From assembly GCF_000276665.1 (NCBI RefSeq), contig NW_004955434.1, forward strand, positions 20,743,562 through 20,807,561: DNA of 64,000 bases, written 5' to 3'. A program made the position numbers and the translations under genes. Each line of letters begins with the position of its first letter. Position 1 is the first letter of the stretch. Shown here one piece after another: positions 1 to 11,651 of this stretch. The notes beneath the pieces are model-generated. The model searched no databases. It saw only the letters and a list, made by a program, of their open reading frames with translations, and had not been told where the DNA came from. The stretch is from Chinchilla lanigera (taxonomy: Eukaryota; Chordata; Mammalia; Rodentia; Chinchillidae).

Positions 1-2570
1 CCGGAAAAAAAAAAAAAAAAAAGCTTAAAAGATAGTCAGGAAAGTGGACATTCTTTTCATGCCCCTTGTTTTTGGGTTCCCATTCATAGGGTGTAGCCGT
101 TCAGCAGAGAAGGAGAGTCAATGAAATCCTTCCTGGTACAGATCACAAAAATCTCTTGGCAAAGGAAGGTAGCCAAGAGAGAGAAAAAATTATTGAGTAA
201 CGTACTCTGAACAATTCTATCTGCTTTCCAGTTAGTCTTGCCTGGTATCCCAAGGATGTTTATACCCATATGTCACCACCCCTGCCTCTGGGAGCAGGAT
301 CCATATGTTGCTTCCCACCTCAGTAGCATCTGGCCCTGCACTTGTGTGAGATATATGCTCAGCTGGGGTAAGTGTTTGTGGATAGAGAAAACCCACCATG
401 CCTATTTCCTATTTCCCTGCTGTTCCATTTATATATTAAAAACACTGTGAGAATTCCACCACAAAATATTCAGGAAGGGTGACTCACGAATGTGAAAACC
501 TTTCTGAATATAAAGCATTTCTGTTAAAAGAGCATGATTTCAGTTTCTAATGAGGTGATAAAAGGACATTTCAAATTATCTGCCTTGATAGCCTTTCATG
601 TCAGTATACAGTGTTTGCCACCTGGAAACCCATAGTTTTGAAAGTAACAGATTTATCCTGATACACAGAAAATTTGCACAACAGAACCATAACTATAGTA
701 TACATGGCCTTACACTTCTGAATAACATTATTGCTACTCTCTTTTCAGAAGATAATTTTTATTTAAATTTAATTGAAACTTTCCTTCCCTCTCATACTCT
801 TTCTTTATTAAGAATTTTTCAGGAAAAAATTCTTTCAAAAAGTCAAATAGGTTTTGGAAACCAGAAAAGCCTGATTTACCTTATTTGTAGAACTTTTTCA
901 CTTAAAAAGCTTGATTTAGTTTGATCATAAATGGGCATTCTGACCTTCAAGGGACACTCCTTCAATTTCTCCTCAACACGGGGCTTTGGGCATGAAGTGA
1001 CTTCTACACTGCATCAGAAGAACTTTCTAGCTAGCTTTCTTTCAGTAGGCTAATTTGGTTCACTGCACTTTGAAAAGCAGCCTAAGCTAGTCATTTGTAT
1101 AGAAGGCACAGCAGGAAACTTTACTTCTAATCATTGCCTGAAACTCTTGCTTGTATGTGATTTGCATTGTTTGCAGAGAAGAAATAGGCTGTTTGTCAAA
1201 GCCTGTTATTCATTATTGGAATAGTCAAAAAACAGATCACGTTAGTTGGCTTTGGTTGTTAGCCAGAAAGAACATTAGGATAATAATTAACATGCAATTC
1301 ATTATAGAGTGGTGTTTTCTTCAGTATGTAATTAGTGCAAACCTCATGTGCCTATATAGTGGCTCTCAAAGTAGTTATTTAGAACACTATTATATGCTGG
1401 TAGAATAGAAAAATTACTTAAATATTTATGCCAAGCAAAGTATTCCTTTGAATTACTGGTCAAACAGAGCTGTCTTTTGTGGAATAAGGATGAACTTTGG
1501 TGGAGAGCATCTTCAGAAATATCTACCTTTAATTTATGTGAATGGATAGAGTTTGTTTTCTAGGGAGTCATTCACTGACACACTCTGAAATTGAAACTAA
1601 AAACTACAATCTCTTAAAAAATGGTTCCTCTTAAAGTAAATTATTTTTTCCTCCAGGGCAGAGGACCATTGGGTGGTGGGGAATATGATTTCTATATACT
1701 GAAAAATTATTTCAATGAACACACATGTGAAATGGTCTAAAACTATTTCCGGGTATCCTTTAGGTGCTCACCAAACTCTTTCCTCCCCTGCCAAGGGAAA
1801 GGAAACACAATTTAACTGGGAACACCTAAAGACAATGGCTTAATTTGCTTCAGTATATTTCTAACATGCGTCCTGTGCTAGACTATACAGTGGACCTGGA
1901 TGCAGGGAGGGTGGTTGTACGTCAAGAATATTTAAGTCACTCAAGAACGACACTGCTTTCTCTTGGCACCTTCCCACCTGAACTCATTCACTGCATTCCT
2001 GACAGAATTACCCTTTTCCAAAACAAAAGCTTGTATAAGTATTTGTGGAATAGAGACAACTAACATTTCATTGCAAACGTAGGTACTCAAAGTGTCTATC
2101 AATTCATGATCTATAATTAGTAACCAATCGCATATTTTTAGTTTTAATTTTATTAGTGCATGTTTGTAGTACATAACAATCACACTCATCTTGGAGAGCT
2201 GGTACATATATTCAACGCATCTTAATTTATTTTATGTCCCTTTCCCTTAACTACCCTCCCCCAACCATATTTTTATTAATTGACTTTGCCCAAAGGAAAA
2301 TGTGCGTTGAAGGGGCCAAATGTTTTATATGTACAAGTACCTCCAATTCAATCTTTGGCTTTGTGTCTGTTCTTGGGAAAATATGTAGAGCCAAAAAGAT
2401 TAAATTTGTCATACAGCCTACTTGGTATGTTGTATTATATATGATTTCACGAAGAAAATATCAGAACACCTTGCAGAATATGAAAATATGTCACCCTGTG
2501 GGTTTAAAAAGTACTATTTTCTGCATATGTTTGCAAGACTTATCTAATGTGTTATGAGTCTAAAAGTCAT
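1..2570. other. Unique AT-rich noncoding sequence
   Basis: I see no recognisable repeat or exon here. Short open frames (up to 108 codons, at 598-924) have no recognisable protein content and no splice-site context. Base composition is AT-rich and ordinary for mammalian intergenic or intronic DNA. Confidence 0.6.
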
Positions 2571-2605
2571 CATATAGATATAGATATCTATATATCTCTA
2601 AATCC
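2571..2605. repeat. AT-rich palindromic GATA/TATC stretch
   Basis: Alternating GATA and TATC tetranucleotides form a short inverted repeat of about 30 bp centred on a GATATC. It is probably a degenerate tetranucleotide microsatellite. It could form a small hairpin, but no function is implied. Confidence 0.5.
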
Positions 2606-2644
2606 TGTATATGAATATCTTATATAATTTCATATTTTATAGGG

Positions 2645-2880
2645 TTTTTGCATTTTGCACTAATACTTTACATCATTTCTACATTTGTATAGGAAGACAA
2701 AAGCAGCTGCAGAAGGCCAAATATATAGAAAGCACCTTACTAAAGGAATTATACATATCCCTTAGAACAACCTAAGGAAGGCAATAGCTAACTTCATTTT
2801 GCAATAGTAATTCAACCAATTGAAAATGCAATTTTAGAGAGCTACCACTAACAATGGTAACAGAACTGTAAGAATTTAGA
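2645..2880 (-). repeat. Possible MIR SINE, antisense
   Basis: The order of motifs fits an antisense MIR: a 'ttacatcatttc' stretch (MIR end), a stretch resembling the 'aacaacc..aggaaggcaat' segment, then remnants of the 'ttttgca..agtaattcaa' core. It is badly decayed and the boundaries are approximate. Confidence 0.3.
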
Positions 2881-3454
2881 TCTGTAAGATACAGGACCTG
2901 AATGGAGTGTCAGTGAATAATTCAAAGGTGGATGTTAATTCAGACCCTGTTAGTTACTGGAATACAAAGGAAATCAGTGAAACTAACAATTCTGGGCAAG
3001 AAAGGCAAATGGTGAAATAAGAGAACAAAAAATGAGGGGGAAGGAAGAAAAGAATCACAAGTCATTGAGACAGCAGACCTTGTGCTCCACCTCGCAATTT
3101 TGATATAAGAAATGGCTGATTGGTCAGCACCTACTGCAGTCTTCTTCCTTTTGCCCACCAAAGAAGATTGTCTCTTTTCAACCGGCAACCTTTATTGCTT
3201 AGGAGCACATGGGTGTTCAAGTGTGCCACACACGACACTCTGTGCTACGTCAATCACGATTCTGTGTTAGGGCATCCATTTCTTCATGGCAGGAGCACGC
3301 CATTATCCTTACCAAAATTTCTCTGAATAAACATCCATTTCTACTGAAGGATTAAGGTGTTAAATAGAGAAGTACACAATATCATGAATGGCAGTCTTAG
3401 CATTGGAAGGATGGCAGCTTCCCTCCATGTTAATCCACATATCCAGGATAGTCA

Positions 3455-3620
3455 GATACATTTACATGTGTTAAAATAGGTCAATTTCAAAAATTATATA
3501 CTGCTGGAGGGGAAACGATGGCATTTTATAATATGATAGCATTTTATCCACTTTAATGTCCCATAAATCTTTAATAGTTATTATTTAGGGAAAATTCTTT
3601 CACCCCAATAAAAAGAATGG
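3455..3620 (+). repeat. Old L1 3'-end fragment (first copy)
   Basis: This stretch is clearly similar to 4481-4620, sharing for example 'ctttaatgtcccataaatct' followed by a TAGTTATTATTTAGG-like run. Because the downstream copy is continuous with L1 3'-UTR-like sequence, I read both as parts of two old L1 3' ends lying in tandem. An alternative is a local duplication. Confidence 0.45.
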
Positions 3621-3689
3621 CTCCTTAGGAGGAAGCATGCATAGCTAATAAGTATTAAGTGGATGCTCAGTTTTCCTAGTCACGGGGCA

Positions 3690-4056
3690 AAATTTGAACA
3701 ACATTCTTAGCATTTCATACCCATCAGATTAGCAAAAAAAACTCAAAAAACTGACAAAAGCAAGTGTCAGTGAGGAATTAAGGTAGTGAGAAATGCTCCT
3801 GTATTGTTGGTGGGAGTATAAATTGATTTAACCACTATAAAGAGCAACTTAGCAATGCCTACAAAATTGTATACAGTTATGTCCTCAATGCCAAGAATTT
3901 CATTTTAGGAATACATCCTCAAGAAACACAGTATTGGTCACTAAAATACTGGATATTACAGACTAAAATTGTAAGGAAATCCTACATATCCATCAGAAGG
4001 CAAAAGGATGAACAACACATGTTGATTCATAGAATAAAATACTGTGTATTATCACT
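3690..4056 (+). repeat. Old L1 3' region, 5' half (interrupted)
   Basis: The order of phrases is typical of the distal part of mammalian L1: 'catcagattagcaaa', then the 'tgttggtgggagtataaatt' phrase, then 'gaatacatcctcaagaaa'. All are in sense orientation and highly diverged. The element is interrupted by a MaLR LTR at 4057-4462 and appears to resume afterwards. Confidence 0.6.
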
Positions 4057-4462
4057 TGTGTCTAGATGTCCTCCCAAAGCCTCATGTGATCACAGGGCTT
4101 TTTCAGAGGTGGCTGAATGTGGAGTGTGGACTGACTGGTGGTGCAAGGCTGGGGTTAAGGGTGAGTGATTGCTGGATAAATCCCCTGATTGGATTGACAC
4201 TGCCCTAATCCCAATAGACTGGACACGATATAAAGGGACAGAAAGAGGCTTGCTTTCTCCCTTCCCTGGCTTGCTTTTGCTGCCTTCTGCCACCATGAAC
4301 TCTTTCTCCTCTGTGATGCCCCTCTGCCATGTGCCACCCTGCCTTGGAGCCAGCTGATCATGGACTGAAACCTCTACAAACTGTGAGCTAAATACACCTT
4401 TCCCCCTTTAACTTTGGGTGTCAGGTATTTCATCTTAGCAATGATAAAAGTAACCAAGACAG
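4057..4462 (+). mobile_element. ERVL-MaLR solo LTR
   Basis: Recognised by the MaLR layout. It starts TG with 'tctagatgtcctcccaaagc', has a pyrimidine-rich middle with the 'gccatgaactctttctcctc' type segment, then 'catggactgaaacctct' and 'actgtgagctaaata', and ends 'gtcaggtatttcatcttagca' plus a CA-like end. No internal region is attached, so it is a solo LTR. It splits an older L1. Five open frames cross it on both strands, and all are LTR sequence rather than genes. Confidence 0.8.
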
Positions 4463-4770
4463 TATAGATGCACTTAAAATAGATTTACATGTACACTAAT
4501 ATAGGTCAATTTCAAAAGCATCATGCTGAAGGGAAAATGATGCCATAATATGATGGGATTTATACCTACTTTAATGTCCCATAAATCTTTAGTAGTTATT
4601 ATTTAGGAAAAAATCTTTTGTGTCATAATAGGATGGGGAAAATATGCTCCAACACTGAATTACTGGTTATCCTCTGGACAGAGAGGGAGGAATGGGAACT
4701 GAACTAGACCATTTTGTGTAATATTCTTTAACTATATTTGTAATATCTTATTTTTAAAGAATAATATGGT
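4463..4770 (+). repeat. Old L1 3'-UTR, continuation after LTR
   Basis: The second copy of the 3455-3600 segment lies at 4481-4620. It is followed by an L1 3'-UTR-like run, 'ttactggttatcctctggac', then an 'agagagggaggaatggga' stretch and a T-rich end. The reading is that the MaLR LTR was inserted into this L1. Confidence 0.5.
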
Positions 4771-4774
4771 ATAT

Positions 4775-5929
4775 TAGTACTTGTTTAAATTGCTAGTGAG
4801 CACACAAAGCTTTGCTTTATTATCACTGTGCCTTTTATGATTGAAATAACTTCTGATAATGTATAATAAAGCATTCAGGATGATGTCTAACAAACAGCAC
4901 AAAATAAAAACTATTTTTATTAGCAGTGGTAGAACTGGAACATCACTGCAACATACTGTGAGAAAGCTCAGTCTCCAAGATGAAATGCATACATGAGTCA
5001 CATCTTTGCACTGAGACATAATTAAGGAATGGAGAAAAAGGTGACAGCAGCATGGAAGATCACGGTTTCTCCTCTCAGTTCGGGAACTATGACTTTTGTA
5101 AATAATGTCAGGATGATGAATCTCGGTTTTTATGGGAAGACACTATCTTTCACACTTGACCTTTCAAATTAACTGCAAGCCATTACCCTTTAAAGAAGAA
5201 AAATTCTTTTCTTTATCATGTCCTAATTTCCGCATAGCTTATACAGTCCCTACCTATGATTTATGAGATGTCTACCATTTGCTAAGTTTCTGTCATTTTT
5301 TCTAAACAAAAATGAATATCAAGATTAATTATTGAAAAGACACTGGAGGTAATAAAACATGAAACATTAAAAATGTCAATGCAAATGCAAGCAGATTTTT
5401 ATGATCAAACACCTTCTCAAATCTAAAACAAAATTTAAAACAAAATTAACATCAGTTAGAAATATATAACATGTGTGAATTTTATGACTCCATTTTGAGC
5501 ACATTTTCACATCTTATACTGTAAGAGTTTCTCCAAAGGACTTTGTTAATAATTCTACAGGCTTCATATTAAATAAATCTTTGTTAGGCATGAGTTTCAA
5601 CTTTTCCCCTTTAAATTAGGTTTTCCTTTGTTGAATGAATCCTCACTTATATTAATTCTTAAAGAAACTAGCACATTGAAATGAACCTTAAATATCTTCA
5701 GTAAAAGTTGTAAATCTAAGGAGGTAAATATTGCCTGTTTCACATTGGACCTGTACTAAAAAGCACATGCAAAATATAGGTACTGTGACTTAAATTACAA
5801 TTCAGAATTATCAGATGGAGCACCAAAGAATAATTTATCGTTTCTGTGTACTAAACATCCTTGGTATGAAAAGCTAATTTAGCTTGTGAAAAGAGAAACA
5901 TTTTTCAAAGGAGTTTATCAGTTGTTTAA
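4775..5929. other. Unique AT-rich sequence
   Basis: Nothing recognisable was found. There is no coding frame, no CpG cluster and no recognisable repeat, apart from short A- or T-rich runs. Confidence 0.5.
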
Positions 5930-5944
5930 AAGGTAATGTTAAAA

Positions 5945-6115
5945 GCTGGGCTTGGTAGCACATGCCTGTAATCCCAGCCTTCTGGAGGCTGAGGCAGGAA
6001 GATCACAGGATCCCAGCAAGTTCAAGGCCAGCCTGGGCTACACAGTGAGTTCAATGCCAGCCTGAACTACATAGTGAGACCTTGTCTCAAAAATAAAACA
6101 AAACAATTTTTTAAG
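5945..6115 (+). mobile_element. B1 SINE with perfect 15-bp target-site duplication
   Basis: A 7SL-RNA-derived B1. It opens with the GCTGGGCTTGGTAGCACATG Pol III A-box region, has the 'gttcaaggcc' B-box region, and ends A-rich. The diagnostic internal 29-bp duplication is visible as 6020-6048 and 6049-6077, which differ at a few positions. Perfect flanking direct repeats AAGGTAATGTTAAAA (5930-5944 and 6116-6130) prove retrotransposition. The body is moderately diverged. Confidence 0.92.
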
Positions 6116-6130
6116 AAGGTAATGTTAAAA

Positions 6131-6930
6131 CTTACAGCTTGTGCAATGAGCTTAACTGCCTGCCTCTCCCCGGCCACATGTAGACACACTGTGTGCCAGT
6201 GGTCGAAGGCAGTTGGACGAATGGTTAGTGACTCCTCCAGTGGTTGGACAAGGTCATCTGGCACGTGGGTCTCTGCAGAGAGATGCTAAACAGAATTGGA
6301 GGAGTCAGGAAACCTACTGGAATGATGTGACAAGAGGTCAGACTTCTGTCACCTGAATTTAAGAAAATACGAGAGCATATTTGAGGTTGCACACAGTAAC
6401 AAAAATCTCTGTGGAACAGCAAATCCTCTTAGATTTACTTTTTTATTTTCTATTATGTATAGACATGATTTTTTTCATTTGTCTAGAGTAGCTGCTATTT
6501 CAGTAGTATTTCAGGACTTTAGTATGTGATTTTAAGTGGGTTGGCCAATCAAGAAAAACATTAAAAGCACAAAATTTACTAGAATGATTATTGAAGAGAC
6601 ATAATTTCTAGATACTTATTTCAAGATTCTTTGTCCTGTTCTCCCTTCTGATGATCACTTTTAAGAAAAATAATATCATATGTTATTCAATGAGAAAAGT
6701 AATAGCATTGCCACTCCATGGGAAGTGTTGGAAGGAAACATACTTTAGTTTTCCTTTGTGCTCAGTTCAGATTTAACTTGATGTTGACAACGGAAAATGA
6801 ATGTAAAAAAAATCTGTGTTACTTAAATTACAAAAATGTAATTTTTGCTGAGAGAAAGGACTTATGGCTACTAACAACTGTATTGCGAAAACTAAAAATG
6901 TGGCGTTCTGCATTAGTATCTGAAGCCACA
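6131..6930. other. Unique noncoding sequence
   Basis: No repeat or exon was recognised. The short frames here are overlapping and without a protein signature. Confidence 0.45.
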
Positions 6931-6934
6931 GGTG

Positions 6935-7050
6935 GGGTTGTTTTGCGTTGAGAACTTATTACCAACTAACTGTGAAACTTCAATCAATTTGTATGACTTT
7001 CTGAACCTTGTTTTCCTGACCTTCAAAATAAACATGTTCTCGATAATCAC
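6935..7050 (+). repeat. Partial MIR SINE, sense
   Basis: Fragment of the MIR core: a 'taactgtgaaactt' segment in place of the tgtgaccttgggcaa motif, then 'ctttctgaaccttgttttcc' matching the cctctctgagcctcagtttcc motif. Only the central part is preserved. Confidence 0.45.
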
Positions 7051-7179
7051 ACACCCCGCACACAGCATCGTTATTCAAATTAGGTTTTTAATGGAAACTT
7101 TTAATTTGATGAACTTTTTGTCTATTCAAAGGTTGTCTCTACATCAAAATCAATTCTGTATTTCTGGAATCAGGTCTTC

Positions 7180-7870
7180 CTGTCCGTACTAGGCTTTCTC
7201 TCCTTCCCAGCTCTCTGCAAACGCCAGTTCGCTGCCTGTCCGTTCTGCTGTACCTTAATCACCATAATATTGGTAACAAATAGTATGTGCTTTGCTTTCC
7301 ACACAGTTGGTGCGTGCGTAGAAAGCCAGTTCTGTTTCTGCCGTTACACTCCCTAAGCACGATTAACACCAGAACACCCTGCTCCAGGGCTGATGAACCT
7401 TTTAGCGATTTCAGTGACAACAACTAACCAGCTGCGGCGCCTGTGCCGTGGGCCCACCACTGCTGCCCTGGCTTCCTCCTTACTCTGCTTTTACCTTTGA
7501 CACTTTAGACCGTCTTCGCTCCAGCTTGCTGAGCGCACTCTTTGCTCCCACATGCGATGATCAGCTCAGCGCTTTGCTCTCAGGACCTCTTCCAGCCGGA
7601 CTGCCCTCCGCCTTCCTCTCTAGACCCTTCTTTGTTAAACCAAAACCGGTCCTTCCTGTTCTAGGAAGCTGGCCATCGGACTGGTCCGCGGTAGGTTCAC
7701 CTCTCTGCTCTTACAGTCCTCACCCGCCTCGCCCCTGGTATCTGCTGGAGTCCTGTCTTCTCAGGCTATTTGGAGGACCCTCCCATGGAAATAGAGCCCT
7801 AGGCTCAGGCCACACAGCCATCCATTTCCAGGCTTCTGATCTGCAGGGATGATCTGCCAAGAGGGGAATA
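7180..7870. other. Pyrimidine-rich block with 134-codon open frame, unidentified
   Basis: A C/T-rich stretch holds an open frame at 7448-7852 whose product is proline-, leucine- and serine-rich and unrecognised. The opposite strand is also partly open, as expected for GC-rich noncoding DNA. It may derive from an old LINE similar to the blocks at 33.96-34.56 kb and 62.3-63.5 kb. I do not call a gene. Confidence 0.35.
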
Positions 7871-8231
7871 TTTGTGCACATCCGGGAACAGAAACAGGGA
7901 TGTTGAGGTCTCAAAGATTTAGCCACAGCAGAGGGGCAAAAAGGTGAAGAGGTGAAAAAGACATGAAAAAGCTTGGCTAGACGTGCAATGGAACACAAGG
8001 CGGTCAAAAATAAACTGAGTCTAGGAATTCAGTTCCGCGATCATGTTCTAAAAACGCTGTGCTTCTTCCTTGTTGCATCCTTCCTGACAGGGGATCCCTC
8101 CTACTTTGCATCATTCTGCACACATCTGACATCCGTGCATGCATCCCACACAGCGGCTGCCTGGCAGACATCTGGGCAACGACTTTGTCTCACAATGCTT
8201 TGTTTTCCCAGCATGCACATCGGGATCTTCA

Positions 8232-8480
8232 GCAAAGTAATAATAATTATATAATTATAACAACAGTAAAAAGAACAGCAATTATTATTTATTGAGTGCC
8301 TCCTTCGGACCAAGTGCTGCCGTGGCACTCTGAATACATATTTCACTCGTCCGAAGAAGATGATTTTGTCCTCTTTTAACAGATGAGGCATACGTATTTC
8401 ATTAGCCCCTAGGAGGCTGACTTTATACCTCTCTAACATATGAGAGCGACTGAAACCAAAAATAACTACCCAAGGTCGCA
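8232..8480 (-). repeat. MIR SINE, antisense
   Basis: Nearly full antisense MIR: 'tattgagtgcctcc', an 'aagtgctgccgtggcact' segment for the aggcactgt motif, 'ttaacagatgaggca' for the conserved core, and 'ctacccaaggtcgca' for the cccaaggtcaca motif. It is diverged but in the right order. Confidence 0.75.
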
Positions 8481-8559
8481 AAACTGATCTGTTACTTAAA
8501 TGATTACGATGATACACATTTAAAGAGTATTCACTCAAAAACTATTAACTGAGCATCTA

Positions 8560-9640
8560 TCATATTCAACATACAGAGTATATAAGGATGAGCTGAACAA
8601 TATTTACTGCCCGGAAGTTTAGAATATTAACATTTTAAATCTGCGAGAATGGTCTTCTTTTTTACATCAATTAGCCAGAGTTATGGCAGCGTGCTTCGAT
8701 TTGAAGTATCATTAATTTTGTCCTTTTAACAGGGAAGCCTTCCGAAATAGCACTTTATTTATTTTGGTATTTGAAGGGGTTTAACCTGATTATAAATTTC
8801 TAAAAAGCTAATGAATACAAAATTCCAGGTGAACCTTATTTCAGTTAGCAATTATTTTCTCACAGTTATTGTTTGCAAAGCTTATGGCCTGTCAGAGGAT
8901 TTTAGTATTGATATATAAGTGTTCAGATGGCTTCTTTCCTCTGGACTGAAAGCGGAGGGTTATAGATTAGGTTGCAGACACTGCCGTTACCACTGCCAGC
9001 CAGTGTTCCAAGTTTCTACAGGAACTGTTGAGCTGTATGTATTAAACACGTCCCAAAGCATGAATGTGTGGAGATTAATATGTAGAAAACTAAATTAAAT
9101 AAGTAGCTGAAAAAATGCTCTCTGTGCTGAACACCAATTTGGCGTAATTATTGTTAATGAGAACAGAAGAAATTGGCTTTATCTTTTTTACTCTTTTTGG
9201 CAATTCTGAACTTAAACCCTGACGGAAGTGTGCCTCAGAGGTTGTGCTATTCAATAGTAAGTCTATTATGTGTCATGAACAGTGGCATACATACACATTT
9301 GTTTTTCTCCAATGTAGAAAAAATTCAGCTATAAAGATTTTTTACCGATTTTGAGAGATCAAATATTTGGCCCCAGGGTCAAATGGAGAGAGCCGGCCAT
9401 TGTCTCTTTCTCCAATCAGCCAGGCCTCTGACTCCCATTCTCAAAGACACTGTGATGCAAAATGGCCCTTAAAGCTCCAGCCACCACACCCGTGTTCTAA
9501 GCAGTGTGAAGGAAGAAAGTTCAAATAGATAATGAAAATGTACACTACCAGGCTCGTTAGGGCTTTCTAGGAGCTACCACTCTATTTTTCTATCGTATTG
9601 GCAAGGACTTAGTGACATAGCCATGCCTGTGTGTACGGAA
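8560..9640. other. Unique sequence, candidate conserved noncoding block
   Basis: This stretch is free of recognisable repeats and rich in homeodomain-type ATTA/TAAT words and short unique sequence (8640-9200). The character is that of a conserved noncoding element, but conservation cannot be tested here. Confidence 0.3.
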
Positions 9641-9799
9641 TATGGACCGTTCAGGCTCTCTCATTTGAGGAAGAAGAAAGAATGAACATTGGAGGAGCTG
9701 ACCGTCTCCCCTCTCCACTACAGTGATCAACTAGTAAAACAGTAATGCAACTCAATTCTCCTAACTGGTGTGCTGAATATAGAATATATATCCCAGTGA

Positions 9800-9940
9800 C
9801 TTTAAGGGTTTTTGGAGGGAGTAAAAATGTTCTAGAATTAGATAGTGGTGATAATTGCACAATCTACTGAAAGCCACTCAGCTCTACACTTTGAAGGTGA
9901 AGTTAATGAATTGTCTTAACTGTTTTTATTTTGAAGAGAA
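9800..9940 (+). repeat. L1 3'-UTR fragment
   Basis: Contains the characteristic L1 3'-end phrase 'tagaattagatagtggtgat', followed by 'aattgcacaatct' and 'acactttgaaggtgaagtta'. This corresponds to the end of an old L1 of the L1M type, with only the terminal part retained. Confidence 0.75.
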
Positions 9941-10329
9941 AAAAATAAAAATAAGTATAAAACAGAGTTTCAAAACAGCTTGGTAGGAGAGTTATAAGAA
10001 TTACAAGCCTGTAGTCTAAAGTCTAAATATAAGAGGGGAGGACAAAGACACAATTTTTTTTACTTCAGTCCTAAAGTCTAAGGGGCGCATCTCAACGAGA
10101 GAGACTGGAGCCTCACTAACCTGCCTCAGCTGTTGTTTTATATCAGGGAGATGCCCACAGCAGTACCACCTTGATGTCGGAGAGTGTGTGGGACTGTGGA
10201 CCGCGCCGTGGAGCAGCTGGTGGTGGTGATGATCGTGATGGTGATGAGCACTATTCATCACTTCTCAGATACTGACTTGACTTCTTCCATGGGTAATAGT
10301 TAGAACGGTGGGCATGTTTGTAATATTAT

Positions 10330-10540
10330 AATTAATCTTAAGAGAAAACCAAGGTACAGGTTGAGTAACTGGTAACGTTTACAGGCTGACTTCATAGTGT
10401 GTAATCCTAACTCCAGAACTGAAGCAGTAGCCATGAGGTAAGGAAGCTGAAGCTGAACAAGCTTAGATATCTGGTTCTGAGGGTCACGCAGTGGGTAAGA
10501 AGGGGGCTTTGGATGCAAAACCAGATCGACATGATTTGAA
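10330..10540 (-). repeat. MIR SINE, antisense
   Basis: Antisense MIR with 'aggtaaggaagctgaagctg' for the gaggaaactgaggc motif, 'ggttctgagggtcacgcagt' for the cccaaggtcacacag motif, and a 3' end resembling 'gggctttggatgcaaaacca'. Confidence 0.6.
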
Positions 10541-10661
10541 GCCGTTACACTTACTTTGTGCCAGGTAATCCTAGTCTTTCTTCAACTTGAAATGTGCTCT
10601 ATCCAAATGGACTTTATAAAGGAGCAAAGACAGTACAGTGGGATAAAGACAGTCTTGTCAG

Positions 10662-10764
10662 GGGGCTGGGGATTTAGCTCAGCGGCAAAAGCGCCTGCCT
10701 GGCATGCACAAGGTCGTGAGTTCGGTTCCCGGTACCGGAGAAAAACCGAAAAAAAAAAAAAAAT
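10662..10764 (+). mobile_element. ID SINE (tRNA-Ala/BC1-derived), young
   Basis: Full-length ID. It starts GGGGCTGGGGATTTAGCTCA (A box), carries the B box GTTCGGTTCCC, and ends in an A-rich tail. Perfect 12-bp target-site duplication ACAGTCTTGTCA lies at 10649-10660 and 10765-10776. The intact promoter boxes and perfect repeats indicate recent insertion, here into L1 sequence. Confidence 0.95.
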
Positions 10765-10934
10765 ACAGTCTTGTCAATAAATGATACTTGAGCAACTGGA
10801 CATTCATGTGCAAAATCATAAATTTAGACCAGTCCTTATACCCCTCATAAAAATTAACCCATAAAAGACCATACACCTAAATGCAAGCATAGAAGTATAA
10901 AACTTCTAGTAGATGCCATAAGAGAAAATATTTC

Positions 10935-11265
10935 TCTTTTTGTATTAGTGCCTAATAATATCAAAAAATACTGAGTTTGAATGCATATATTTGGAGCATC
11001 TCCATTACCCCGTTACCCTTTCACATCCCTCCTCCATTCCTTTCCTCTGTGTAGTAATAATCTCCTTTCTGCTTGAATGGAATTGTTTTTAGATTCCATA
11101 CATTAGGGAGAACATATAATATTTGATTTTCTAAATCTGGCTTATTGCATTCAACATGGTGTTTTCCAGATCCATCTATTTTTAGGCAAAAGACAAAATT
11201 TCCATTTTCTTTATGGCTGAATATCATTCCATTGTGTATTATACCACATTTTCTTTATCATAGGA
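10935..11265 (-). repeat. Antisense L1 3'-region piece inside a sense L1
   Basis: Reads as the reverse complement of the end of L1 ORF2 and the 3' region: 'ttgtttttagattccataca', 'ctggcttattgcattcaaca', 'ccagatccatct' and 'tttatggctgaatatcattc', then 'ccattgtgtattataccaca'. It is flanked by similar sequence (agaaaatattt / aggaaaaaatcttt), consistent either with insertion into the host L1 or with an inversion. Boundaries are approximate. Confidence 0.7.
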
Positions 11266-11442
11266 AAAAATCTTTTCAACCTTCAGGATGGTAATGCCTC
11301 TGTAGATTTAACAAAAAACGTGATCCATTAAAAACAAAAAATTGATAAGCTGGACATTATTAAAATAAATAATTCCTATTCTGCAAAAGACAATTTCAAG
11401 AGAATGAGAAGACAGACCATACACCTAGAAAAAATATTTGCA

Positions 11443-11586
11443 GCTGCACGTGGTGGCACACACCCGTTAGCCAAGCAATTGCAAGGCTGAGGCAGGAGGA
11501 CTCCTGCAAGTTTAAGGCCAGCTTGGGCTACACAGTGAGTTCAGGACCAGGCTGAACTACATAGAAAGACCTTGTTTCAAAAAACT
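11443..11586 (+). mobile_element. B1 SINE inserted in L1
   Basis: B1 starting GCTGCACGTGGTGGCACACA, with the 29-bp internal duplication ('gtttaaggccagcttgggct' then 'gttcaggaccaggctgaact') and an A-rich end. Flanks 'aatatttgca' and 'aagaatttgca' look like a decayed target-site duplication. The host L1 ORF2 text continues on both sides. Confidence 0.88.
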
Positions 11587-11651
11587 AAGAAGAATTTGCA
11601 AATGATATATCAGAAAAAAAGACAGTTATTCAAAATATATAAAGAATTATT

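Larger units (their letters stand above)
10610..11650 (+). repeat. L1 ORF2 fragment, interrupted three times
   Basis: Distal ORF2 sequence in sense: before and after the ID insertion the text reads continuously as the 'caataaatg..gagcaactggacatt' part of L1 ORF2. It continues with 'cataaatttagaccagtcct' and, after an interruption, 'gtgatccattaaaaacaaaa', 'attctgcaaaagacaatttc' and 'aaaatatttg'. It is interrupted by an ID (10662-10764), an antisense L1 piece (about 10935-11265) and a B1 (11443-11586). It is full of stops and not active. Confidence 0.8.

Noticed and set aside
7448..7852. 134-codon plus-strand frame, proline/serine-rich
   Set aside because: Lies in C/T-rich DNA similar in style to LINE-derived blocks elsewhere, with no domain, start context or splice evidence.
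10662..10735. tRNA-like sequence with A and B boxes
   Set aside because: It is an ID SINE (tRNA-Ala-derived) with an A tail and target duplication, not a tRNA gene.
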